A DNA stretch of 64,000 nucleotides, from contig VWPU01013471.1 in NCBI GenBank assembly GCA_013398955.1, positions 62,001 to 126,000 of the forward strand. The letters run 5' to 3'. The position numbers and the translations under genes were made by a program. Below the pieces are notes generated by a model. The model did no database searches and was not told where the DNA came from. It worked only from the letters and a program-made list of their open reading frames with translations. Shown piece after piece: positions 23,207-34,800 of this stretch. The DNA is from Callaeas wilsoni (taxonomy: Eukaryota > Chordata > Aves > Passeriformes > Callaeidae). The stretch's first letter is position 1. Every line of letters begins with the position of its first letter.

Positions 23207-23212
23207 AATAAA
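23207..23212 (+). terminator. Possible proximal polyadenylation signal
   Basis: A consensus AATAAA in TTCAGAAATAAAGTATTTGG. If used, the ENC1 3' UTR would be about 1.1 kb shorter but would still keep the AU-rich cluster. Usage is unknown. Confidence 0.3.
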
Positions 23213-24317
23213 GTATTTGGAATTCTATGAATACTGAGAGAACATTGATTAATCAGCAGTCATTTGCAGTTTTTAAAAGGGTGAATTCCAGCTAGATGTG
23301 ATAAAATTGTAGTTCCACCAATGAAATGGATTCCTTGAAGTGGTAGATTAAAAAAGTATTTAAACCCACAGCCTCTCTACCCTTGCTTCCCCTTAGATGA
23401 CCTTTAGCAATAGGAAAACAGATTAGGATAGGTCTCCTTTCTATATCCCTTTACTTGCACAGGTTGCCATGTTGAAGCAAACAGCCTTGAATTTTTGTTG
23501 CCTTTCATCTTGTGGATCACTCTCAGGAGTGTGAAGGGAGCCATAAAATCAGACTTCCTGTGTTTTGCATGTCCTCTCCCCAGGCACTAGCAATTACATA
23601 AGGTACAAGGAAGTAAAGAACTGGGTCCCCAGGGGCCCCCGTGTTTGAATAAGGACATGTGGCTTTGAGACCTGTGTTCTCTGTCAAGCTGATCAGAGTC
23701 CAGAGGTGAAGCTGCCTTGCATCCAACTATTTAGCTTATGAAATCTGTTTTGTAGCACCATGCAGCTTCCAAAAGTGGGATGAATTTTCTGCAGCTGTTT
23801 CCAAAGTTGTGGTCTGCTTTCAAGTCCTCAATTAATTCCTGTGTGTAGGCTGAAGGAAACTGAAGTCAGGGTGGGCCTCCGGCTCTGCAGGGAATACACT
23901 AGGCTCTTGCTCTATGAATTGTTGTGGGAATCCTGGCTAACTATTTGACCATTCCAGTCCTGGAAAACACCCCACACTTTGAAGCAAATGCAGTTCACAG
24001 CAGAGTGCACACAAAAACCCTGGCATAAGACGGGAAGGTTCCTCTTATTTTGCAGGCTGGTTGCTGTAGAAACATGTAACAAAGGACAGCCTTCCTCTTC
24101 TGGTGTAATTGTGCAGCCCCTTTTCTATATGTCTGACACCTGTCTGAATAAGAGTGATTAGAACAGAATAATGTTCCCATTCCTGGCCATTGAAGATGTG
24201 GTTCGTGTGCTAAAAGAAAACTGTGCAAGTGAAGAAGTAAAACTGTCTATGTTGTTTGCTACTATGTCTTAAGATTTTGTAAAACTCACTTTTTTTCACA
24301 ATGTGAAACTGAAGGTC

Positions 24318-24323
24318 AATAAA
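24318..24323 (+). terminator. Probable main ENC1 polyadenylation signal
   Basis: A consensus AATAAA in AAGGTCAATAAATTATTAG, with U-rich sequence upstream (CTTTTTTTCAC) and U/GU-rich sequence downstream (TGTTTATTTGAAGTGTTGTC, from about 24,349). Cleavage would fall near 24,335-24,345. It is the best complete signal downstream of the coding exon and gives a transcript length typical for ENC1. Confidence 0.55.
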
Positions 24324-24344
24324 TTATTAGATATTTCCTCTCCA

Positions 24345-27300
24345 TGGGATGTTTATTTGAAGTGTTGTCTCTTCCTCCCCTCTTTCCTCACCCCTAAATG
24401 CTTTGAATCCCTTATAATGCCCTTTTTTATGTCCTCTTAAAAGAAGCACATCAGCAACATGCAATTAAATGCTTTGGTTTAAGCTTCTGCTTCAGTTGCG
24501 CTTTCCTTCCCTTTGTTCTCTTCTGCTGCTGTTACTATGATCTCTATCTCAAAGTTCAGCAGTTAAAACTCAGAGAGCCTCAAAACATTTAAGAACAGGA
24601 AATGCAAGTTTGTTGGTGCTTGCAGTACAGTTTAGTTAGTGCCTGATACCACTTGGAAGTGGAATTAGACAGCTTTCTAATTATTCTGAAGTCAGAAAAT
24701 GCTGGCTGTGTATAAAACATTCCAATTGTTCTATATAGATGTGTAGTCAAACTCTTTGAACTTTTCATCATACTTGTATTTTTGTGTATACGTGGTGGTG
24801 GTGTTTTTCTTAGTTTTGGGTGGGGTTTTTTTGGTTGTTTGTTTGTTTAAATACCATTTTAATACTATCGATTTTCTACATTGGCTTAGCACCTCTCTGG
24901 CCTGAAAGTGTTGCTGAACACTGTCCAGATATAAAATAGCAAGGCTTCTGACATCTTCTAAACTACCTCTATTAAGACTCCTGCAGCTGTCCTGTGAAAA
25001 GTCACAGGTTTCTTCGTGATCTCTCTTTGCTCAGAAGAGTTTTGACCATAGTATTAAATGTCTTTCTGGCCTTGGCATGGCTTGGTTAACCTGTGTTTGA
25101 GATATTTGCCATCAGTTTTGGCTGAGGGAGTGGGACACTTAGAGAATCTTTAAATATGAAGGATACTTGAAGAAATCAGCCTTTCCGCAGAACAAGGTAA
25201 GGTTCAGTCATTTTCAGTGCTTATTGCAAGCTCTTTGCTGGACAGTAACCTGCGTTGGTTTCCTTTATTTGGGTTTCAGCAGGGCATGGGATGCTTACAG
25301 CAGCACTGGGCACAAACAAACTGCTGTAGAGTGATTCACTGATGTCATTTTAGGGCACTGGGTTACTTATTCTATCTGGTCATGGATTCAAACTCCTTTG
25401 CTTGGAATTTTTCTCGTACTGGAGTTTCTGATATTTATGGTGAGACTGTAAAAAAATAATTACATTTAGGTTTAAAACAACTGATGATCTGAACAAGACA
25501 TCTGCAAGGCATTTGCTTCATTCATAGGAAGTATGAAAACTGAATGCTTTGAATGATTAGAAAGAAATCAGCTCATTAGCATTGACTATGGCTTCATCAA
25601 GCATACCGGGGTGATCAGCCCTGACCTGTGAAAGTCTCAAGGGCCCTCTTTATGCTAGTAAATTGAATATGCCTGGGGATGGTCTGGCATGGAGGCCAGC
25701 TGGCAGGAAACAACCTTGAGCTCTTTGAGCAGCCCCTTGTCCTGGAAAGACAGGGTGGCTGCATGCAAACTGCTTGGAGTGGCTGCTGGGGTGCTCTGAC
25801 TCCTGAACCCTACCCAGGAACGCTCCAGAGGAGTGCAAGTTTGCGTGGGCCAAAACTGTGTTCGGGCTTCTCAAATGACTGAGCAGAACTGATGATCTGT
25901 TCTGTGCCTGGGAACGTGCCCAAATGCCGTTTGATGTATTGCCATATTCCCAGGCAGAACGTGTGAGTAACATCACCTTTAGGTCCTTGATAACTGGGCG
26001 GGCTGATAACTGGTTGTATGACCCAGCATCAATGACCTAAATGCTGTTGAAGGTGGAGGGAGGAAGGAGTGCTGTCTTCTGAGTGACATAGACCTTGGTA
26101 AATGGGAAAGATGGGTCCTGAAGAGGTGAAGTCATGCAGCTTCTTCAGATGCAACGACCTGAAGCTTTGGAAGTGCAGAGAGAAGAGGGTAGGAGTGTCC
26201 ACATGTAGGTGAAGAATGTTTGGTGTGCCCAAAGCCCTCCTGGTGGCAGTGTCCTGTGGGCTTTGCACCAGGTGCATGGTGTCTCCTGGTTTGAAAACGA
26301 GGAAATGGAGCAAAGCTCTATCAGAGACAGAGTACAGGTATGCACATGGGAACAGATACGTGTGCCCATAACCCTGGCTGGCAAACACCGAGTGAGACAA
26401 GTCACTTTTGTTATAAAGGATCATTAATCCCCAGTTTTACCCAGCATGGCCTCATTTTTGGCCCTTACACCTCTTACACCCGCATAATTCACTCCCCTGC
26501 ACAGTGTGAAAGGCTGTGATCTGAAATGGTCTGCCATCTGGGTGTGTGTATGCATGTAAACCATACAGAAACATAAATATCATAGAAAAGTCAGATGTTT
26601 ATTCAAATTTTTAAGTTTGTGTCTGACATGAAGCCAAGTACAAACTCACTCAGTAGTAACATACGCACATACACAATGTACACAAAGACCATCTGTCTTC
26701 TATGTGTCTTTAATAATGGTCTGCGAATTTTAAAGTTTCACTCTTTGTTAGAAACTGTACATTTAAATATGAGCATTACCCTTAAAACGAAATATGGTAT
26801 ATAAGGCGTGACTGTGAATTAAAATAAGTGGCTAAATAAATTACAAATCTCTTTCATAATCATGTTTAGGCAATGCTTCTGGCCTGACAATGCTCTGACA
26901 CTCTTAGGAAACCAAACTAGACAATGTGTCTTTTTTGTGTGTGTGTGTGTCCAGTTACCCTAGAAACCGTAATCTGTATCTCTGAAGCAATGGGGAGCTA
27001 TGAAGGAGGCAAAGCCACAGAAGTTTCTTACAAGACCCCTCCTAATCCTTCTCTTATGTTATCAGACATTCAGTAAATTACTTAGCGCTTGGTAGCATGA
27101 AGTTCATTAGATATTTTGTAATCACTCTGGAATTTGTGGGTCATAGTCCATGCTCTGATTCAAAAGTAAAGTTTATTGCTGTGTTACTTAATTGCAATTA
27201 CATATTTATAGGAGCCAAAGTCACAAATACAAACTAAGATTTTACAAACCTGCAGCTCTTTCCAGGAGATTTTAACATACCTCATCACATTTCATCCCAA

Positions 27301-30300
27301 CAACAAGTTCATTAGGGAGGAAAAACACTTAGTCCCAGCCTCAGGCTGAGAAGCTGGGGCATGGGGGATTTGTTGAAGAGTGCAACAGAAGTAGTAGCAG
27401 AGCCTCCTCAGTTCTCCCAGCACCTTCTCAGGAGGCACCGGGTGCACTGCACCAATCAACAAGATGTCAGGCTGCTTTGTGAGACTGGCTGTGAAAACGC
27501 GTCATCTCGTTCATGTTGTTAATTGGCTTGAGAAGGGCTAAACTATTTACAGAGATATTGTCTCCCAAGACTAACAGAACTAGGTCTAAAAGAAATAGGA
27601 AGGACTTGCCGTCAGATAAACACAAGCAACCTGGCTTTTTACATAGCTGTGAGGAACAATAATTCTTTCAGGCAGATGGTTACTCTTTACCTAAAGATAG
27701 GAAGCAGACAAGTTTAGGGAACTGCTGGTAGCAGAGTATTTACACAGACTTAAAATGTTATCCTGCTCCTTGGCATCCCTCCCAGTATGAAGAGGTACTG
27801 AGCAAAAGAAAGATTCAGATTGGACCTTTATCTTAGAGGCAATAGGCTTTCTTTTCCATTCCAAGGATAGAAACATTTTGTCTTAAAACACTTAGAAAGA
27901 GTGTTTTAAAGCCTGAGGATCCTATAAAGGGACTTAATCAATGTGGACTTCCTCCTAGGGAGAATGCCTGGCTGGAGCGGTTTGGTTCGAGGTTTGGGAC
28001 GCAGCTGTGTGAGAGGAGACTAGTGGTTGGTGGAAGTGTTCCTGAGTACACAGGATAGCGGTCCAGCTTTCATTTCCATGTGGATGTATCCTTTATATTC
28101 CCTCACGCCATCTTTAATCTTCCTGTCCATACATGTGTAAATTCCTCATAGAGCTGTTGCCCCAGCCCTTATAGTTAAACAGGGAGCAGTGAATATTGCA
28201 GAACTAGGAGGAAGGAAGGTAAAAAACCTTTGAAGGCATTTGCTTACATATTGCCACTTAACATGGTCCAGGAGCTATATACCATGGCCTGATAATCCTG
28301 CGGAGTATCTGCCTTTGTCCTGCTCTACCTGTATGTCTCAGCCACACAGCTTGTAGCTATTAGCTGTTTGCAGCCCTGTGTGGCACAGACCTGTGCTTAG
28401 CTGTTTCTGGTTAACTTGTCAAAAACCCTGAAAACAGTTGTGTCATAAGGTAACACCTGATGTGACGTGTTAGCCAGGGCCTTGTTGGCTATAAAAGGAT
28501 TAGTCATCAGTGCTGAAGTATGTCCTCTGTATGTCCTCTTTTGGCTAAAGCACGCCTTTCATGTTGGATCTTGCAAACGGGGTTCTGGAACAGCTGGGTG
28601 GATGCAGATGCTCTCACGAGGGACTCCCTCACCTTGCTCGTGAGTCTCCAAACACTTTCCTGGTTACCAGGGGTATTTTAGGTCTGTATTTATTGGCTAC
28701 TTTGCATTTTCAGCAAAACAATTTGAGTTGGTACAAGCAATTCCCTTTGCCCCGCCTCCCACACTGGTGAAAATACCACCCATTTGGTCATGGAGAAGTG
28801 AAGTCTGTCTTTCATCACCCAGTGGTTTTTTTGCAGATTTATTTGCCAGTCTTCTTGTGATGGACATTCTGTGTACTTGATTTTCTATACAAAACTGGAA
28901 CACTTTTTTCAAAGTGTGACTTGGCAATGGCTGGGAAACCACTGAACATCTGCTTGTCTTAAAAGCAGCTGCTTGTGGGAGATGCTTTGGTTCTGCCCAG
29001 GGATGGAGGTGTTGATAATAAAAGTGTTTAGAGTGGCACCTTGAGAAACATAGGAACTTTCTTCCAGTTGGAGCAGACCTAAAAGCCTCCAAGATGCTAG
29101 AGGAAGAGTTTTGTAGGAGCCCAGAAAAGATTTTGTGGGGTTTCTCCAGTGCTCAGAGTTGCTGGACTTGGGCAAGGCTGGAGGAGAAAAAAAAAAAAAT
29201 TTTGTGTCATGCACTTATCCTCCAAGAAAACATGGTATTTGTGGTCAAGCAACTCTACTTTATTAACCTCAGATAGTGCATTTGGGTTTCTACTTAGAAG
29301 TTATTTTATCTGACAAATAAGTATCTACAGTAGAATAAATAGATATCTGCAGTAAAATATGAACGTCTTGGTCAAAAGCCCATAGACATCTATGGTCCAT
29401 CTGGCTGTCATGAAATTTCATGCAGGGTTGTGTTTCTTAACTGAGACTACAGGCAGTAAATGGGAAAAATGACTAGAGCTGTTTGCAGCCCCAGAAACTG
29501 GGGAAGTAGCCCTGGATCCTGACTCCACACTGAGGCTCAGCTTCAGATAATTACAGGTGCAGCTAAGTCACATTTTCTCACTCTTTGCAGCTATTTTGGC
29601 TCTTAGAAGAAAAAGTAATTTCTTTCTCCTGCTTTAGTTTATTTCAAAGTTACAAGCATAAAAATAATATTTGTGGGAAAAAACCCTCCAAACCATTAAA
29701 AACTGTGGTATGGATTTTATAAATTCAGAGACAAACTAGCTGGCTGTTTAGACAATTGTACAATCAAGCCCCCATCATAAGAATATTTAAATAAAAAGGT
29801 ATAACAGTACTTTTTAACTTTGTTGGAAACGCAAATAATGGATTAATTTTGATCTCTAAAATAGACAAAACTTTTTTTTCCCCCCGTGTTTGTTAAACTA
29901 ATCTGTTAAAAGCTGGCCTATAAAATGCCTTAGCTTTCCCCCTGTCATCTCAAATACAGTCTTTACCCTACAAGCATGTCTGTGTGTGCTTAACTTCAAG
30001 CAGCCTGAGTATTCCTTTTGAGTTCAGTGGATTAATTCAGAGACCACAATGTTAGCATGCATCACTTGCAGGATTGAGGCACAAGCTAACAGGAAACAAT
30101 TTCATGATGGAGCACTGCAGACTACTAAAATAAAGTGTTGAGAAAGAGCCAAACTGTATAATTTTTTACTGAGGCCATCAAAAAGATTGGTCTGTGGACA
30201 AACAGATTTTACTTTAACTTAAGGATGCTTGAACAACACAATAGGCAGAAATCAACCACAATGACTTGGAAAATCCTATCTAAACAGTACAACTTTAATA

Positions 30301-31165
30301 GTTTTAGATTGTCACTCTCAGAATGTATTTAACCAGTCAGGTTCATTATGCTGTATTAGTTTCTTTAATATGCTTTATTAGTTTCATAAAATGCAGAAAC
30401 GTAAGTGTTCACTGAATTTTCCCCTGTCTAGACAGTGATGTGTGCATTTTAAAAAAAATTATAAAATACTTTCCAACAGTTTGCCAAGAACTGTGTTGGA
30501 AGAGAGGGAAATGATGTTTCTTTTTTCTTCTCTGAGTAAATAGGAAGAGACTAGCTACTTAGTGATCTTGACAGCCCAGTCTGAGAATTCACAATATTTG
30601 TGAAGAATTAGATGCAAAAATCCTAAATTTATTTCTTTCTGTTCTTATGGTGATGAGAACTACTGGTCCCTCCATTTTCTGCTGCTTTTGGACACCAGCA
30701 ACACCTCATGGACATGTGCTCAGTGAATGTGCTGTTAGCACTGAGCATATCTCGCAATCAGATGCTTGGACTAGGGCTACAGTCAGGCTGGGGCAGACAG
30801 TTTTTACTCTAGCTCAGCATCCTGCACGGATTAATCAGCTGATGAAAAGCATCAGAGCAGTTGTGAGAAACCCTGAAGCAGGAACCTGTGACATAGCTAA
30901 CCTTTTTTGCTTTCCTGGGTATGAGAAAGTTTCCTTGAAGTCATTGAGACTGTGTACTGCCTCTCCTGGAGCACTGTGTAACCACTGTCACAATTATTAT
31001 GTCTGCCAGCAGCCACGACTCACGGAAATGCTCTTTATCCACCTCATTTTTCATCTGAGCCTGTAGTAAGGGACAGAAGATCTTGAACTGGAAAATGGTG
31101 TACATAATAATTTTGTAGTTTTATTGGTATGAAGACTGAAAATGAGTGCTATCCAGCATGTTCAA
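24345..31165. other. Gene-poor interval downstream of ENC1, part 1
   Basis: No coding gene recognised. ORFs of 108 to 139 codons (for example near 25.7, 26.1, 28.8 and 30.7 kb) lack known domains and look like chance. It contains a T/G-rich stretch at 24,780-24,850, a GT repeat at 26,937-26,950 and a 13-base A run at 29,187-29,199. A complex, repeat-free stretch at about 30.0-30.3 kb could be a conserved element but has no decisive motif. Confidence 0.6.
26937..26950. repeat. GT dinucleotide repeat
   Basis: Seven GT units after a six-base T run. It is an ordinary short microsatellite. Confidence 0.9.
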
Positions 31166-31510
31166 GCATCACAAAATCACCATATCCCAGGAGGGCTGAG
31201 ATTGAAAAAGGCCTCTGGAAATGGCGCAGTGCAACCTCTATCAGAGCTTCCAGCAGGGTCAGTCACAGCAGGTTGCTCAGGGCCATGTCCAGTCAGGTTA
31301 GTGTATCTCCAAGAATGGAGATGCTACAACCTTTCTGGGCAACCTATGCCAGTGTTTTACCACCCTCACAGTAAAATATTTTTGCTTATGTAGAAATGTA
31401 ATTTGTTGTATTTCAGTTTGTGCCCATAGTTTCTTGTGATGTCACTGGGCCCTGCTCTGGAGTCTGAATATGTCTCCACTCTCTCCCATCAGGTCATACA
31501 TCTCTTCAAT
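31166..31510 (-). mobile_element. CR1 LINE 3'-end fragment
   Basis: Read on the + strand this is the reverse complement of a CR1 3' region: a degenerate CACAAAATCAC (from the 3' terminal repeat) followed by the hallmark blocks GGTTGCTCAGGGCCATGTCC, CTGGGCAACCTATGCCAGTG and CACCCTCACAGTAAA, then the region corresponding to TTGTGATGTCACTGGGCCCTG. The element's 3' end is at 31,166 and it is 5'-truncated near 31,510, as typical for CR1. No reverse transcriptase remains. CR1 is the main LINE of birds, which supports the taxonomic call. Confidence 0.87.
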
Positions 31511-31773
31511 TTAGGTATGTTTTAAAAATAGACAGATGTTTCTCTTTTTAAAATTATCTGCTGAAATGGCACAATAATAGAAAGGATGTTTTAGTGCAGT
31601 TTGCAATGAATATGTATGGTTTACATAATCTAGTAGAGGAGGCCTCTGACCCATATAACCAAGATTTGGCACTAAATTAAGAATGATGTATTATCTTGTA
31701 GCTGCTGAATTTAGAGTCTCTTGTGGAGTGGGTAGTATCTATCAAATCAAAAACTCCATTTATTGTGTCTTCT
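31511..31773. other. Spacer between two CR1 fragments
   Basis: About 260 bases of unique AT-rich sequence with no gene or repeat I recognise. Confidence 0.6.
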
Positions 31774-31828
31774 TAATGGTTGGACTTGGTGATCTTAGAG
31801 GTCTTTTCCAGCCTTAATGATTCTGTGG
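31774..31828 (+). mobile_element. CR1 LINE extreme 3' tail
   Basis: A short tail, GGTTGGACTTGGTGATCTTA followed by GAGGTCTTTTCCAGCC and ending ATGATTCTGTG, matches the last 50-60 bases of CR1 in sense orientation. It is severely 5'-truncated. It points away from the fragment at 31,166-31,510, so the two 3' ends face outward. Confidence 0.85.
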
Positions 31829-34800
31829 AAGAGGATTTTTACTCTATGAACTCTGAATATATTGATCATGTATACAAAATATAGTCTGCTGCTCCACTAC
31901 ATGCATGTATGTATTTTCATAGTACAGTAAAGAAAGGGTCAATATTTTTGTGATAAGGTACCTAAAAATCACTGTTATTTTATAGACAGGCTGTATCTTT
32001 CCAATGGACAAGGCAGATAATCTCTGGGATGGGGGGTGGTTGATTAGCAAATATATTAAAATCTGTAAGGTTTGGAAGGAAAATATTTCCTGTTGTTATC
32101 CAGTAAGTGACACTTTGTGCCAGTAGCTGGATGTTGATTCTGAATCTTTTTGGTAATGTAGTGCTCACAAAGAAATTAGTAGGAAATGGGTGTGTGAAAC
32201 AGCATGACTTATGCAGACCTACAGCCAACAAAGTATAAATCTTGCTAATTGTGCATTCTTTTGGCACTGGTATACCATAGGCAGAGAAGGTGTTGCTGAA
32301 AATTCTAAAATTACCGTATGAGAGGCTTTTTTAGGAGGCATAAATTTATTAGCACGTGAATAAATAGTGTATTGTGTTTGACACAGAGAGTAGAAGACAT
32401 GGCTTATTCAAAAGCTCAGTGTGTAGAAATGAAATGCAAATAATCCGGAAAGGCATCAGCCCTTATAAAAATAATAATTTCAAACATGAACCTTCCTGTT
32501 GTGTTTCAGATCTCCATACTTCTGCTTTGGACACTCTCAAAAAAATCACATGCACATTGTGCAGCTGAGGGGTGAAACAATGGTGCCCTTGGGATTTTTA
32601 AGACCAAAAGATTATTTTTTATTTAACTGGATAGTTGTATCTTATATTTCTGTAAGAATCTGAAAGGAGCCTCCACATGTTATTAGCTAAATCATCAAGC
32701 CAAAGCTGCAAAAGCAGATTGCTGTGAAGGCAGGACAAACAGCCAAAGAGTTAACTACTTGTTTATTGGTAAATTAAAAACTAGATTAGTTAACCTGTGT
32801 TGTAGATCAGAAAGAGAGAACTAGTTGTTTGTATTTTGTTTTTACAATTCTAAAACTACTCCCCCCCCCAAAAAAAGTGGAGGTTGCCTTGACTGTGGCC
32901 ATTGTCTACAAACATTCTCTCAACAGGTCTATGTGGCTAAAAATGTCTCCAGAACAGGGAGAATTTTGTAGGGAAGAGCCCTTGCACATTCAACACTTAG
33001 ATTTATATTTGTTTCCCTTTTCCATGAATTTCAGTCTCAATGTTTCACTTCTTGTTTTTGAACTACGACAGTTTAAAAAATATATATTTTCAACCAAAAT
33101 ATTGAACGTTATTTCTTCAACATATTTGCTATTAAAAAAATGTTTAAAATAGTTAGAATGTTCACTTCTTTCTCTTTGCATTAAAAAGGTGTGATCATAG
33201 TGCCACAGGCATGAGCTACAAAGGGATTTGTGAGCTGTAGGACTATCAGATGGGTGCTGAATATCTGTATATGAATTTTGGTTTCCAGCCTCCCTCAGGT
33301 ATCAGTTATTGTGATCCAGATATTCATATCTAATCCTGCTTTCATCTGATCATACATAATCTCTCTGCAGCCTTCTTAACCGGCTGCCTTTTGTTAATAA
33401 ACCCAGCTGGAGGTATTCAGGAACTGGACTCTTTCTGCCTCCAATGGAAAAATCTCAAACTTGCTGCCAACATTGAATTTGTCCTTTAAATTAATGCAAA
33501 ACTTGCTATTTATTAGCTTGAGAAACTCAAAATATCTCTCATGCTGCTATGTCTACCAAAAATACATACATTTTTAAATCTACACTGTGAAAATGTACTA
33601 CTATGTAAGCCCATGTTCTCTGCAGGACTTGTTCCTGACTGCAAAGCCAATGAGATTCAAGTCTAACTGTTATTGCTAAGAAACTTACAGGTACCTCTGC
33701 TTGAATAATCAAATTAAAGCTTCAGTTTTGGTTATGTAGGCTAAATGAGTGGAAGCAACATGTTGTTCTACCACTTAATGTACGAAGAATAAGAAATTGT
33801 GTCTCCCATCTGGAGGCAATAATAACTCAATGTAATTTAATTAAATTATCTTGTTTGTGTCAGAGTATTGTCTTTAAATGTTAATTCCTGACAATGTTAA
33901 AGGGAACAGATCTCAGGTATTTCTGCCTGTTTCTGGGAAGATAGAGTTACTGGGGAAACACTTAGTGACAGCTGTGTGAGGTTGAGAACTGAAATTCAGA
34001 GCTTAAGAGGCCCTCCCAACTAGTTAGATGCACAGCTAACTTGAAAGGTCACAAAAGCCGAAAGAAGCCTTTTCCTTTTCTTTGGACCTCTTTATGCTTT
34101 GGAAGCAGGTTCTGAAGCAGCCTTCATAAATATCCCCCATTTTCCAAGACACAGAATTTTTCTTTACCTGGTGCCTCATGCCCGTTCTTCCTAAATGCTG
34201 GGTATGTGTTTACATGCTTTGAACAGCCTCGTGTTTTGGATGCAGTTCATGACAAAATATTGAGGAGTTTGGGCTAGGAGTTGTGTACTGCATGACTGTC
34301 CCTGCTGACAGCAAGGAGGAGATTGGGCTGTATGTGACTGCTGCTGAGGACACTGTACAGAGGGCATGCTCTGTGCCCTCTCTATGCTCTTTCCTGTGAA
34401 TATTGGAAGGATGAGGTTTCATAACTCTTTCTTCACTAGAAGGTGATGGGGAACTGTGATGTGGTCCAAGGGGACTTCATTAGGCACTGCTGAGAAACAT
34501 ACGCTTTTGGAGAATTTGTGAGCAAAGCAAAAAAGCTTCTTGTTTCCCAGGGAAGAAACAAAGGGCTGAGAAAATGGTGGGATGAGGAAATGTTCATGAA
34601 AGGTGGCCTTTGTCAGCAACTTTCACCTCTTGATTGATGCTGGGCGTTGGAGTTACTTACACAAACAGAACAAGCTGCATGGCATGGCACTTTGCTGACT
34701 TTAACCACAGCAGGTTTTGCCTTTTGCATGTTGTGATCAGTTTCTGATCAGTGAATTGAGACAGATGGCTCCCATTGAAAAGTATGCAATGAAGAGTTAA

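Larger units (their letters stand above)
21223..24340 (+). other. Proposed ENC1 terminal exon (3' UTR)
   Basis: About 3.1 kb of non-coding, U-rich sequence without identifiable transposons, from a good acceptor to a good polyadenylation signal. It contains AU-rich elements, an internal 18-base A run and several AATAAA hexamers. Together with exon 1 and the coding exon it gives a transcript of about 5.2 kb, in line with the long ENC1 mRNA of mammals. The assignment rests on splice and polyA signals and on gene architecture, not on an alignment. ORFs inside it (up to 109 codons, both strands) show no domain. Confidence 0.55.

Noticed and set aside
27960..28010. GGTTTGGTTCGAGGTTTG, resembling the T-arm of a tRNA gene
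   Set aside because: No matching acceptor stem, D-arm or anticodon arm could be built around it.
30647..31066. 139-codon ORF
   Set aside because: The translation has no known domain or compositional sign of coding, and it lies next to CR1-derived sequence.
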